A stretch of DNA of 64,000 nucleotides from Sordariomycetes sp. S80-01Y (taxonomy: Eukaryota; Ascomycota; Sordariomycetes), in assembly GCA_037042185.1 (NCBI GenBank), contig JAXQJY010000029.1, positions 434,001 through 498,000 of the forward strand, in the 5' to 3' direction. A program made the position numbers and the translations under genes. Below the pieces are notes generated by a model that saw only the letters and a program-made list of their open reading frames with translations, ran no database searches and was not told the DNA's origin. Shown piece by piece: positions 34,800 through 46,538 of the stretch. The first letter of the stretch is position 1; each line of letters opens with the position of its first letter.

Positions 34800-35430
34800 A
34801 TGGGTCTACGCGCGAGCAAACTCCAGCCTGAAGGCAAACCACGCTTTTGGTACCGCGACAACTTCCTCTGCACCACCGACAAGACGTATCTTGATCCCGC
34901 GCTCGTGAACAAGGAATTCGCTTCCGATTTGATGTGGTGGAACGAGCCGATAGAGGCGGGCCAGATGAAGAAGATGCTGGACAATTGCTTGACGGTCTGC
35001 GTCTTCTCCGTGGCCGAGACAGAGGAACAGATGAAGAGTGCGTCCCGCTTCCCCCCTCCCACCTCCTCGGTGCTGACTGCCGGCAGAGACTGGACCGCCA
35101 AAGCGACGACCCCAAGGCAAAGACTTTAAATTCGTCGGCTTCGCCCGTCTCGTGACCGACTACGTCAGCTTCGCATACCTCACCGACGTCTTCGTCCTCG
35201 AGGATTTCCAACGCAAGGGACTCGCCAGCTGGATGATGCGCTGCATCAAGGAGATGGTGGACGAGTGGCCTGACCTGCGGGGCTTGATGCTGATGACGCA
35301 CGACAAGGCGGCGGCCAAGATGTATGAGCGGACGCTGGGGGCGGTGGACTTTGACAAGGGCCCGAGTAAAGGGTTGGCAATGTTGGAGATGGCGGGCAGG
35401 GCCGAGAAGGGGGTGCCGGAGGGGCATTGA
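34800..35430 (+). CDS. GNAT-family N-acetyltransferase
   Basis: Two exons (34800-35037, 35087-35430) encode 193 residues. The 49-base intron has a GTGCGT donor and CGGCAG acceptor, giving TGPPKRRPQGKDFKFVGFAR at the join. The GNAT core is visible: VGFARLVTDYVSFAYLTDVF (beta4), then VLEDFQRKGLASWMM, which matches the acetyl-CoA pyrophosphate loop (Q/RxxGxG/A), and the C-terminal AAKMYERTLGAVDF. The acceptor substrate is unknown. It is convergent with TRM7, with only 60 bases between stops. Confidence 0.82.
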
Positions 35431-35490
35431 ACTGTCCATGGCATCCGGAGTGCGAGATAATGGCATGTCGTGAAAGAGAACGGCTTATGT

Positions 35491-36764
35491 TCATTTGGCG
35501 GCCGCGCCAGAGAGAGCTGCACGCATCTCGAGCGCACGTTTGTACGGAGGCGCAATCGGCGGCTGCACCGGGTCTAGGGAGACGTGGTCGGCAGGAAGCT
35601 GATACGAAGCGTCTGAATCGAAAGACGATAGATCCCCGCAAGCAATGAACGGCGCGACCCAGCGGATGTTACCCTGACCACCTCTTTTGTGAATATTCGG
35701 CCCTGAGTCGGTTTCGTCAAAGACTTCGAGCTCCGGGATCCGGTCGCCTCCCACGAAGTCCGAAGACGGGATGGAGTCCCATGTAGTTCTCTTAGGATCT
35801 TGCATCAGCGTATCAGCAATCACCGGCTTCTGCATGTCCCTCGCCTCCACCATCTTGTCCAGCCTCTCACCAACGCCAAGTGGCTCCTCCAGGCTCGCCC
35901 TGAAGCCTGGCGGCGGGCGGAAGTTCAAGCAGACGATGAAGGCTTCCACGCTGCTCGCCCGACTGCTCCTAGGCTTGGCCACAATGACCTTTTCGAAGAA
36001 GACCTTGAGCTGGGCGTACAGGACGTCGACGTTCCGGCCGCGGAAGATCTTGGCCACAAACTTGCCGCCGGGCTTCAGGACGCACAGCGCGAGGTTGAGC
36101 GCGGCGAACAGCAGCTGCGACTGAACGTAGATATCCAGGTCGTGCAGCCCTGTTACGTCCGGCGCGCCGTCGCTCAACACCAAATCAACCGGATGACTCG
36201 CTTGATTTCCCGTTGCTGTATCCGCGTCGTAATTCTCGTCCAAAGCCTTCAGCAACAACGGCACCGTGGCCGGATGCGTGATATCCGCCCTCAACGTCGT
36301 GATGCCAGCCAACGGGCTGATTGGCTGCAGATCGATCGAGACAATCTTGACGTCGTCCCTCGGCTTCGCCTCCTTGTGTTCCTTGGCCAGCTCCTCCTTC
36401 AGCCTATCTTCCGCTCCGTCGGGGAACTGCTCAGGCATCACGCCCAGCATCTGCTGTCGGAATGCGGCCTCGCGATCCTGCCATGCTGCGCGGCCGAATT
36501 TCTCGCCCTTGATGAGCACGCGGGAAAGGACCTGAGACCAGGAGCCGGGGGCGGCGCACAGGTCGACGACGCGGGAGACGTTGTTGAAGAGGTCGAATTC
36601 TGGGAAAACTCGGGTCAGAGCGTGGAGGGGCAAACAGGGACCTGGGGGAGGTTGAGCGTACCTTGGTCGAGCTGGAGGAGCTTGAAGGCGCTGCGGGCGC
36701 GCCACCCTTGCTCCTTTGCGAGGCGGTAGTAGGCGTCGCGCTTGTCCTTGGAAGACTTGCCCAT
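35491..36764 (-). CDS. TRM7: tRNA 2'-O-ribose methyltransferase (FtsJ/RrmJ family)
   Basis: Two exons (36764-36662, 36599-35491) encode 403 residues. It begins [20 protein letters not shown], as eukaryotic Trm7 does, followed by [14 protein letters not shown] with the catalytic Lys. The SAM motif is [15 protein letters not shown]; catalytic Asp is in [12 protein letters not shown], the second Lys in [12 protein letters not shown], and Glu in SSVEAFIVC, completing K-D-K-E. Trm7 methylates positions 32 and 34 of the anticodon loop in some tRNAs, with Trm732 and Trm734. The 62-base intron has a GTACGC donor. An insertion after the SAM motif is usual in fungal members. Confidence 0.93.
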
Positions 36765-37213
36765 GGTGGAGGCTGCAGCGCGGCGGACGTTGCGTTGGTT
36801 GTGGTGTTGGTGGTTGTGGTTGTGGTTGAGAGTCTGCAGAAATTCTGCCCCGCGATCTCGGCCGACTTTTCGAGGTGCCCCGCCGATGGAGATGTGGGTG
36901 GACAGCAAGCTTGATAAGTGAGTAGCTGGGACTCAAGGCCAATACTGCGTTGCCGACGGAGATCACCTTATCGGGTCTGAAAGTTGTAGACTTCCAAATC
37001 TTTTATTGTAGAGAGCCAGAGTTCATATGCTTATCAAGTCAACGTTTTTTTCTGCCATAGTTGGCTGGTGTGGGCTGCCTAGCTGTCTCTGTCAACCCAC
37101 GAGTCGTGTAAGTCAGAGCGGCAACATCCTCTGACTTTGAACAGGCTTTGTGATACTGAGGACTACTGATCATCATTGGAGTTGAAGCACCCTGCCAGAT
37201 ACGGAAGTTGAAC
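36765..37213. other. Intergenic spacer upstream of TRM7
   Basis: About 450 bases with no supported gene. GTTGTGGT-type repeats near 36797-36830 belong to the TRM7 leader. Confidence 0.5.
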
Positions 37214-37620
37214 ATGGCGAGCTACGTAAGTCTTGAGGAGAATCCATAACCTTGTTTCGTTCTCCACTAATGCACTTCCAGCAGTCAGTGAAGCTTGGCT
37301 TCAACAGCAAACACAGAAATATAAATCCGTCAGTCATTGTGCTGCGAAATGACCAGCATGTTCAGCGGAGCTACAACTGCCTTGGATCAGACAGTATCCC
37401 CACGAATCACGGTGCTGTCGTCTACCCCAAACAGCAGCTCCGCCTTGGCATCCACAGAGGAGACAAAAGCGCTCCAATAGATCAGCAGCGCATAGTCCCT
37501 GCAGTCAATGCATGGCATCTGTTCTGCCGTCCTCGGTCCATCTTCGATGCGCAAGTTGCCGAGACCAAGGAACATTACCGAGCAGCGGGGATGTATCTCA
37601 TGAGTATCAACTTTAATTAG
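37214..37620 (+). CDS. Doubtful small gene, unknown product
   Basis: ATG GCG AGC TAC followed by a good 56-base intron (37226-37281, GTAAGT donor, CTAAT branch, TTCCAG acceptor) leads into a 113-codon open frame ending at TAA 37618-37620, 116 residues in all. The product (for example SVKLGFNSKHRNIN, LGIHRGDKSAPIDQQ) matches no family I know and has no signal peptide. The downstream stretch to about 37720 is also protein-like in another frame (RTSIYIGDGGEVGWKDP), so the region could instead be a decayed gene. Confidence 0.3.
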
Positions 37621-37786
37621 TGGTCGTCAACTTCCCGTTTCGTACCTCGATCTACATCGGTGATGGAGGAGAGGTCGGCTGGAAGGATCCCTCCACGATT
37701 GAAAAGTCTTATAAGTAGCAGGGGTTTCCAGAGAGAACAACCCAAAAGGCAGATATAGTTTCCGCAAGAGATAGATTTTACTTATC

Positions 37787-38819
37787 ATGGGCCTTCTCGA
37801 TTTCCTCAAGGCCTCTGTGGCCCTGCTCACTTTGGTGAACCCCATCGCTGCCTTCACGAACCCTATCCGAAACCCTGGTGGTAGTGATCCCCAGGTGTCC
37901 TACTTTGATGGGTACTATTACCTGATTTCGACGGAATGGGAGAACCTTCAGCTCGCGCGTGCTGAGACCATTGAAGGACTCAAGACGGCCCAAGCCAAGG
38001 TGATCTACTCCGACACTGACCCTTTGAGATGCTGCAGCGTTTGGGCCCCTGAGCTGCACTATTTTGATGGGACTTGGTATCTCTACTACACTGCGGGAGG
38101 TGCTCAGAATCTGGACAACCAGCGGTCTCATGTCTTGAAAGGTGAAAGTCATTGTCAATTTGTAAACCATGAGTTGCTGACCAGGGTTGACAGGTGGCCC
38201 ATCTCCTTGGGACGACGTCTGGGACTACGCCGGTCAAATGGCTCCAGACTGGGGTATTGACGGCTCGATCCTTCGCTTCAACGATTGGGGCAACTACTTC
38301 GTTTACTCCTGCATGACAGGTGTTGACCACCAGTCGACATGCGTCCGCCCTCTTGGCTCCGACTACGTCTCAGCCGGCGACCTGACTATCATCTCGCAAC
38401 CTGACCAAGCCTGGGAGCAATCAGAGGTCCCCGTTCAAGAAGGTCAGGTCGGGCTCTACTTCGGTGGGAAGACATACATTGCCTACTCGGCAAACTACTG
38501 CTGGACGCCCGATTACTGCGTTGCGCTGCTAGAGTGGGACGGAACAAGCGACCCTGCTACGCCGGGTGCTTGGACGAAAAGCGACGGCTGCCTCTTGAGC
38601 AGCGCTAACGGCAACTTCGGCACGGGACATAACAGCTTCTTCCAGAGCCCGGATGGAAGTGAGACGTGGATCACGTTCCATGCGACGAGCAACTCCGGAG
38701 GCGCCTGCGATGATTCCAGGTATGCTATGGTACAGCCCTTAACAGCGAATGCGGATGGTAGCCCCAACTTCGGGGTTGCCCAAGGCTTTGGCTATGAGTG
38801 GCCGGAGCCAAGTGCTTAG
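37787..38819 (+). CDS. Secreted glycoside hydrolase family 43 enzyme
   Basis: Two exons (37787-38141, 38194-38819) encode 326 residues. Residues 1-22 form a signal peptide ending near NPIAA. The five-bladed propeller start NPIRNPGGSDPQVSYFDGYY supplies the catalytic Asp, CSVWAPELHYFDGTWYLYY is typical of GH43, and DWGIDGSIL carries the pKa-modulating Asp. The likely general acid Glu is in VQEGQVGLYF. Family activities are alpha-L-arabinofuranosidase, endo-arabinanase and beta-xylosidase; the exact one cannot be told. It would act on plant cell-wall polysaccharide outside the cell. The intron is 52 bases. Confidence 0.9.
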
Positions 38820-39560
38820 AGGATCATTCAACCCTGAGTCATCATCGCCGGGGAGTCGAAGTGATTGGGAGGACGGCATCTCGCCTTACCCAGGAGGTTA
38901 GCAATGCATTCAACGCTCATTTTCCCCTAGCGTTTGAGAATGTTGGCTTGAACTTCAGCGACCTGGTGGATAAAAAGTACACGAAAATAATGGCTGAAGC
39001 ACGAAGGAACGGGTCCGTGTTGTGGTACTTGGTGTCTTTGCCTCAAAGTCTTCAACGCGGTCGAAGTCACACTTAGGTATTCTTCACCTTAGGGTCAGAC
39101 TTGTAATGTTACTTGGGTCTGCGTCAGGGTCTTTGTCCAGTAGTCTTGAGATTCAATCACCATTGGCTTTTGTAGAGGAATTATATCAATTTTCGGCACA
39201 GATTGAATCAGTATTAGGAATTGGCAAAAGCTAGATATGTCACCGTCGAACAGGGGTTGTTTTGGCCTCGTCAGGGGGGCCTCACGTGGATAGTGCACAG
39301 GCCTCGAATTGACACGATCAAAGAGTCTAAAACGGGATTTTAACTTCGAAAATATTTCGTGTTTCTTCGCTAACACTGTGTTGAACAGTGTTGCGCTTGC
39401 TCCCAAGGCGTCCTGGTTTCTGGCTCCCCATAACGTTGAGATCCTGGGATTGTACCCACACACGCCGCACGGAAAAATGTTGAAGGAAAACGAATAGAAA
39501 TTTGTAAGCTTTTAAGAGCACCTGGATCCCCACTGCTCTCTGGGTCGACGAGGGTCCGGA
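38820..39560. other. Convergent spacer, AT-richer than surroundings
   Basis: About 740 bases between GH43 and MetAP2 stops. The part from 39080 to 39520 is visibly richer in A and T than neighbouring DNA. No coding region or terminal repeat is seen. Confidence 0.45.
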
Positions 39561-41142
39561 CTAATAGTCGAAGCCACGGCTGATGACTTCTTTGCTCGCC
39601 TCTCGCAAGAGGATTGTCTACAACCATTAGCATCAGCGGCAACCCGAAATCTGTCACACTTACGTGTTCAAACTGTGCAGAATAAGATCCTTTAGCGTCC
39701 ACGAGAGGGGGGTACGAGTCCAAGACGCCGTTGTTGACGAGACAATTGAGCTTCTACAGTGTTAGCGCCACGCTTCTCTAAAGATGGTAAAGGGGCCAAC
39801 TCACGCCAGCCAAATATCTCTCATGCCCGATGTGCTCCAAGTAGCGTCTACAGAACACAATGCTCCCGAAATTCTCTTTGATGCTCTTGTACAGTCTGTT
39901 CGCACTCGCCATTGGCAGATGAACTTGTTTGGGCGCGTGCGAGTTGACCCCGTATCCGTAAACGCCGTCGCCATCCCTGAGGAAGCCTCGACCCGTGGTG
40001 CCGAACGTTTCGATTGCAAAGATCTCGCCCTCTTCCATCTTGGTCTGGTCCTTGTTCTTGACGAATGGAATTTGCTTGCTGCCGTGGATGCGATATTGTT
40101 TAATGTCGTGGGCGCAGAGGCTGCGAACGGCTTTCACAGGGTAGGTCTTGTTTGATATGGTCACCTCGTAGGACTCCATGGTTTCTTGGATGGCGGCGCT
40201 GACGTCGCTTATGCGGACATCGATCCCGGCAGCCTATGATGGTCAACAGATGAAAGCTGAGAGGTGGCGAGGTTATCTACCCTGATGCCTGCATTCGTAG
40301 CCTCCTTGGCTGCGTTGAGGAGGTTGTCGTACACAGGATCAAAGGACATGGTGAAAGCACTGTCCACAATCCAGCCATTCACGTGGACGCCGAAATCAAC
40401 CTTCATCACATCACTGTGCTGCAGCACGATGTCCTTTTGCCCAGGATTGGGCGTGAAGTGAGCCACGACATTGTTCAGAGACAAGCCCGTGGGAAAGCCC
40501 AGTCCGGAGATCAGGCTGGCTCCCGGCTCCTTGCCCTCATTTCCAAGGAGAGCTCTCACGCCATCGTCAATGCCAACAGCGATCTCAGCGAGCGTCCTTC
40601 CCGGCTTTGCAAAATCTTGGACCCAGTGTCGGACCTGGCGATGCGTCTCCGCCGCCTTTCGATAGTCTTTCAGCAGCTCAGGATCCTCCAGGTTGCGAGC
40701 CTTGTGTCGCATCTCAGTCTTCGTGGTTCTGGCCGTGTTGTACTCCATGAGCTGCCCCTCAGGGAAAATACCACCAACGAACAGCTGATCCAGGGGAACG
40801 CGCGGGGGCGAAGTTTGATTGGAAGCGGAAGTCACCTTCTTTTTCTTCTTAGTTCTCTTGCGCTTCTTCTTCTTGGAAGCGTCAACACCGACTGCATCGT
40901 TCAGCGCCACGGATACGGATGCCGCGTCGCCGTCGGGGTCTCCATCATCGCTGTCGCCTCCGTCGCCGAGACTTCCGTCATTGTCAAGGGCATGCTGTGC
41001 GCCACGGGGGAGTCCGCCGGCGCAGGCAATCTTGAGGGACTCGGTAGGATCATCTATGGTACGTTAGAGTGAGGCTGTTGTGACAGGGACAAGACGTACT
41101 GTAGCCACCATGGTCGTCGTCTTGGGGTGTCTTGGAGCCCAT
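39561..41142 (-). CDS. Methionine aminopeptidase 2
   Basis: Five exons (41142-41100, 41053-40281, 40233-39805, 39753-39664, 39617-39561) encode 463 residues. The N-terminal part has an acidic stretch and a Lys-rich block ([13 protein letters not shown]), the hallmark of eukaryotic MetAP2. The pita-bread peptidase core follows: [20 protein letters not shown] holds the substrate His, [19 protein letters not shown] the metal Asp residues, and [17 protein letters not shown] the Glu. The C-terminus [19 protein letters not shown] is characteristic. The enzyme removes the initiator methionine in the cytosol. All introns are short (46-51 bases) with canonical ends. Confidence 0.95.
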
Positions 41143-41392
41143 CGTTGCATTTTCTAGGCGAACCGGTAATGAGGATGAGATATTGAGTTAAGAATTCAAG
41201 GTGAGAGGCACAGCGTTGAAAAAGCTGCCGCATCTATGACAAGTGAAGGGCGTGGCGCCACATGTCTAACAAGCCACAGCGCACAGCCACGGCCTGCTGA
41301 GAGCGGGTGGGACGCTTCACGTGGTCTGTTGAACCCCTTTCCTCGCTCTCTACGTCGATAGTGACTGGATTCATATCCAGCACCTCGGCATA

Positions 41393-42838
41393 ATGTCGCC
41401 TCCCCCAACAGAGGCACTTTGCAGGGACTTTGAGCGACTCTGGTTTCCCTCGAGCTGGACTACTGAAGACGCCAAGTAGTACCAGTATGGCCAAGGGCGT
41501 ATCTGGTGGCCTAAAGATTGGGATGAAGCCTTCGTCGTCAGCAAGGACAGCCTGATGACGAAAGCATTCCCAATTGCCGGCTGGCTGGTAGAAAGGGACC
41601 CTATGAATAAGCCCCAGTACAATGAGCGCCGAGCAGCCTATCCTGCCATGGGTGCAAAAGACGGCGATGCGGAGGCATATCTCATGGGTCACCCTTTGAT
41701 CCACAGTTTACGACGTGCTTTTGAAGGCGAAGGAGATGACTTCTATCATTTATTCCAACGCGGTAGACCCTTGGTTCCAGAAGCGGCGATTAAAAGCCAG
41801 TTGCCATATGGGTACGCCAAGCATGCCTGCCCTCCTTCCAGTGACGACGAGCCTGACAGCAGATTCGTGGAAAGTGATGGCAGGCAAAGGTTTCATCGCT
41901 TTAGCAGTCTACCCTACGAGATTCGTCAGAATGTGTGGGGAAAATTCTGCCCTGATCTAGCGACAGATTCCATTATGGCACGCTTCCGCGTTGCCGTCAG
42001 CAGAGGTTCTCGCCGCTTCTCAAACCCGTTCATTGCCATAGATCAATGACGGAGGATGCAGTATGTCGATGTTCAGACCCTTATCGCCGTGTCTGGGGGG
42101 ACCAAGGCCTTGGTGCGGAAAAGGTTCCCTGAGTGCATTCAATCCAGAACCCCAAAGGCTGATGGAAACCTCCGCACCGGATATATGAGGCTCGACCCGG
42201 TTCGAGATAAAGTATACGTGTTGTTTTCGAGAAGAAATGGTGACTTGGAGGTGAAACTTCCTCTCACGTTCACCTCAAATATTCAAAATCTCGCAGTTCA
42301 TTTTGAGCCTCGTGACAGGTCTAGGATATCTGACACCGCAGACTTCATGCGCTGGGTCAAAAAGTTTCCAAATCTGAGGGCCATCTTCTCGGTAGGATGT
42401 CACCGGGGCAGGTACCGCCACTGGTGTTTCAAGGTGAAAGTTAACCATTATTCGAAAGTGTTTGCTAGCCACAACCCTTTCATATACGTTTGCGCCGATT
42501 TCACCTCGAGTGTGAATGAGACATCTCCAAGATACCTGCAGGCATGACTGGTCCGACGCTCATAGCCGAGGCCAAGACGTTAGGAATCAACACTATAAAT
42601 ACACTGGCAGGCGTACCCGTGGGTAATGAAAGACGCAGATGAGCACATCGAAAAGTACGGAGATTCGGGGAACGAGAGCGACAGCTCCATTTTGTGGGAG
42701 AACGAGCAGGAGGGGCATATTGAGTACGCTGAGCCCGTGGTGGTGAACAGAATGAGGCTATCGACGGGCCTCCCTGACTTCACCCAGGAAAGCTGGAAGA
42801 GATTCAAAAAGGCGCAATCGATAGCAGAATTGTAAGGC
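41393..42838 (+). pseudogene. 2EXR-type protein, decayed
   Basis: One reading frame from ATG 41393 carries protein-like sequence with lesions. It opens MSPPPTEALCRDFERLWFPS and meets TAG at 41477. It resumes as YQYGQGRIWWPKDWDEAF and includes FHRFSSLPYEIRQNVWGKF, the 2EXR signature of many fungal proteins. It meets TGA at 42047 and resumes at YVDVQTLIAVSGG through to about 42540. The next 80 bases continue in another phase (MTGPTLIAEAKTLGIN), then the original phase returns (DADEHIEKYGDSGNESD) to about 42835. The first stop fits a CAG to TAG change. A 66-base skip could hide the second stop, but the donor would be weak and the frame shifts remain. Confidence 0.65.
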
Positions 42839-44242
42839 TCTTGAGTCAGTCAGTAATCACTTGTGCGCGTGCTACGTAAGCGAAGCTCAGTCCAAGCTAG
42901 ATGTTAGATCGCTCGCCGAGGCCTCTACGCGGCGTTGGGTTTGACCAAAAAGAAAAGGGGAGGATTACCAGGGCCTGGAGGTAAAAACGGCGCAAAAGTC
43001 GTTAAGGGTCCTTTCCAGCTTATTTCGCATTGTTTGCCCCCTACCAGACGCCACTCGAAGTATCTCTGTACATGGTCCTAGGATGGAGAACAACGGAATC
43101 TGCCGTCGACGAGCATTCAATTTCCATGGCCAGACCCGCATAATTGAGATTTGAAGTGAATAGGTCCGACACATTGGTTTGCCAGGCGACCCCTGGCTAT
43201 ATGTGGGAGTCGCTATTAACTATCTCAACCATTTTTTCCCTCCTACTCTCCGTGAAAAAGATTCGTCTTTGACAGCACAAGGGAAGTGCTCTTGCCGGAA
43301 AGTCTATTACATTCATGAACCGATTGAAGCACAAAGTAACTTTGTTATATCGGTGGCTTTGTATAGTTGACTGAGGCTGCACTGCACTGTATAGCCCGCG
43401 AACCAATCGCTCTGGATCATGAGATGTGACAGGTGAAGTAAACTAGGCGACTTCGGTTGGCCAAAAGCGATGGCATAACCCGTGGACTAGCGAGGAAAAG
43501 CTCGACCCAACTCGTCAGACAACAACATTGAGCTTTGTCATGCTTTGCAATCTCCGACTGACTCGATAAGCAGGGTTCCCCCTTTGTCAATCAGTCACCC
43601 CCGATCGCCTCATCCGTTCGGATTGCTTTAGATCGAACCCGGCAACCAAGAAGTCTCAGAACTCTGGATGTGTGACAGGGCCGACAAAGTCGCAATAATC
43701 TGACACATATCATTAGATATGGTCGTTTCCGAGCTCCCCTAGGGGCAAATTCTCAGAGCTAGAGTCCAGACAAGTCCCGAGACTCCGACTTACATGATCC
43801 TGGTTAACGCGCTGATTGCCCTCGACTATTCGGTCCAGAGGGGCTTAGCGCGACTAGTGGGTCCGATTGGTTGCGATTAGCTGCATTGCGACTCGTCGGG
43901 TAATTTTGATGTTGCAATCCCCCAGTTCTTTGGTTTGCAAGTTTATTGTTCATATTGAGTTACTTCTGCATTCAGTCCTCCAAACGAGCATCGAACGCCG
44001 GTACTGAGCCACTGAGAGACTCGCGAATCATACTCGCGACCTGGACTATCAGGAGACAGACATCACGCCTCGTCCGCTTGGCCAGTTACGTCGAGCCTCG
44101 TGCATTGTCAAACGGGCCGAGGCCGATTCGAGCGGTATACACGGGCAACAGCCTGACTCCGGATACCGCTTTTGGACGTTTACACTGCTCTTGTCGCATA
44201 CAGACATCCCATTTCCAATTAGCGCGCAGACATCTCACGCCC
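42839..44242. other. Intergenic region left of the hydroxyproline-type cluster
   Basis: 1.4 kb with no supported gene. It separates the 2EXR pseudogene from the first cluster regulator and should contain that regulator's promoter. Confidence 0.5.
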
Positions 44243-46269
44243 ATGCCGCCCAAAGTCAGGGACAAGGCCACTCCTAGCGAGAGAATCAGGAAACATCACA
44301 CCAGGAGTCGCGCTGGGTGCGCAACATGTAGAAAGAGACACATCAGGTGTGATGAAGCTCGGCCAGTATGGTGAGTAGCTAATGGATTCGTTCCCTGATG
44401 CCATTCTGCGTCCCTCCTTCACAGGTACCCATCGTCGGAAGCAGAAACTGTCATGTTTTCTGAATCGAATCCTGAAACCCGCAAGGGAGGGCTTGAACAT
44501 CCTGGCTGACTTCCGACTCTACAGCGTCAACTGCAGTTCTGGCTCACGGGACTGTGAGTATCCACCAGCAGCTATCCCTCTGAGAGAGCGGCGAGCCAAC
44601 GCCAAGCTAGCTCCTCCACCTGGGGCTCAAGAAGTATGGTCCGTAGGGCCATCATTCCACATCGAAGACCAGAGCACCACACCTTCAAGCCATGATAGCT
44701 CGCCGAGAAGTCGGCAACAGACACCATGCTCGTGGCATATAGTTCCTTCGAGGAGCATGGACCCCTTCGACACCCTTGCAATCAAGATGCCGTTCAAGAG
44801 CAAGCAGCTCATCAAATACTGTAAGCCCCTCTATACTCTCACTATTTTTTACTAAAGATCCTGACGAGCTGTGCAGTCTACGATACAGCGAATCATTTTG
44901 GAGTGGCTGCTCGTGACCCTAAGGATGATTGCCTAGCTATGGTGACCCACGACTCAAGGGCTCTCCGCAGCACTCTGATTCTCGCTGGCCTGCACTATAG
45001 CTGGAACATTGGCTCCTTATCAGCATTTGAGTCTACTATACTTCACCACAAAGTGGAGTGTATGCGGACAATCAACAATCTAATCAACGACTCTACTGAC
45101 AAGGCATTTACAACGTGCATTCAGCAAGTTGCCACTCTCACAATAGCAGAGGTTTGTGATCCTAAGACACGTGGATAGATGATAGGGCTGACATCGCTCC
45201 GCAGTGCTGCGCCGGGAATATGACGCTCTCCTACGCGCATCTAAGGGGCCTAACTGCAGTGATAGAGGCAAGAGATAGGCAGCGCAGGATTGCTCCCGCA
45301 GACGACGAGCTTGATGATGAGTTGGCAGACCGGTATCTCACCCTGTAGGTCGCACTGATCTCTTGCTCCCAAAACCCTGGCTAACGAACCCCCCGTGTTT
45401 ACAACTTCGTATACGGCCTCAAGTCGCGACTAAGTCATGCCGAGAATTTTGACCGGCTGTCAAAAGAGCTTCAACGCAAAGTATCAGGGCTTCCTTCTCC
45501 ACCATATGACCCCTCTTCGCCTCCAGAAGAGACCAGCAAGGATTATCTCGATTTCCGTCTTGGTGCAATTCGACTTATCCCGTCATTTCTATCTCCACCT
45601 CCAGCGGGAACCCCTGCGAAGCCTGTCGACGTTCCTGCTTTCTTGAAAGCTTTGCGTGACATGACATTGATGGCCACTGAAGCCCACCGGAGTCGCTGTC
45701 TGGAAGACAAGGCTCGCATTTTCCACTCGATGTGGACAGACGGCACGGCAACGCGGCTCTTTTTGGTATTTGTCGACTCGCACAGGCATTCATTCTTCGC
45801 TGGACGTCAAGTGCCTGACTGTTCCGATGGCCTTCTGGCTTCGGCGTGGATTGGCATAGCAACAGCCTCGGGGCTATATCTAAACAGCGTCTTGGATGTT
45901 TGGAACATTGGCCAACCTATTGAACCACGGATGCTACGACACTTCCTAAAAATACTCGAACGTGACGTCGACCTAACGCGGAACGTTCTGGACATTAAGG
46001 CCTCACCAGCGAGTGAGCTATGGTTGTGGAAGGCTTTTGTTGCAGTGTTGACGGTCAGACGGGCAGAAGAATCTGGTCCAGAATTCCGCAATGCGATGCA
46101 CGGCCTAAGGGATATATGGGTTGGAAAATTGAAGTTATGGTGTCAATCTTCGGGAGTGGACGAACTCAAGAAGGTCAGAGAAACCTTGGGCAGGATAGTG
46201 TGGCCGGACGGCGCCTTTGATGAGGATCTGGAGGAGGCAGCGTGGTCAGAAGTGACGACGCAACTATGA
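44243..46269 (+). CDS. Zn2Cys6 transcription factor (cluster regulator candidate 1)
   Basis: Exons 44243-44370, 44525-44820, 44877-45151, 45205-45344 and 45435-46269 encode about 557 residues. The zinc cluster is split by the 154-base first intron: CATCRKRHIRCDEARPV, then Cys across the splice, then NCSSGSRDCEYP, giving C2C6C6C2C6. The rest matches the fungal-specific regulatory region (STLILAGLHYSWNIGSL, then LYLNSVLDVWNIGQPIEPRM). The last intron is uncertain: family-like coding (NFVYGLKSRLS) begins near 45404 with no AG before it, so I used the in-frame CTAAG acceptor at 45434, which skips that segment. It is convergent with the racemase-family gene and may regulate the cluster. Confidence 0.8.
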
Positions 46270-46538
46270 TTATACAGCTGATATAAGGATATCATGACAC
46301 GATTATGTACGATATTTGCCCTCATAAGGTCTAGCCGAGTACGGTTTGGTTGAGCTTGACATGGACTAGCCTTTTCTTAACAGGTTAAAGGCATGGAGGT
46401 TCGAGCGGACAGGCTATTAGCGACGATTCAAAGCTCTAAACCGCATCATTTGCGAAAGCGCTCAAACTCCTCATCGTTGAAACTAATTTTCTTCACTTCA
46501 AAGAAAATACAGAGAACCATCTAACTAGCAACTTCAAC

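Noticed and set aside
35800-36729. 309-codon open frame on the + strand
   Set aside because: Antisense to TRM7, which has a full K-D-K-E catalytic set; the + frame has no recognisable domain.
39080-39520. AT-richer stretch as a transposon relic
   Set aside because: No terminal repeats, target duplication or coding remnants were found.
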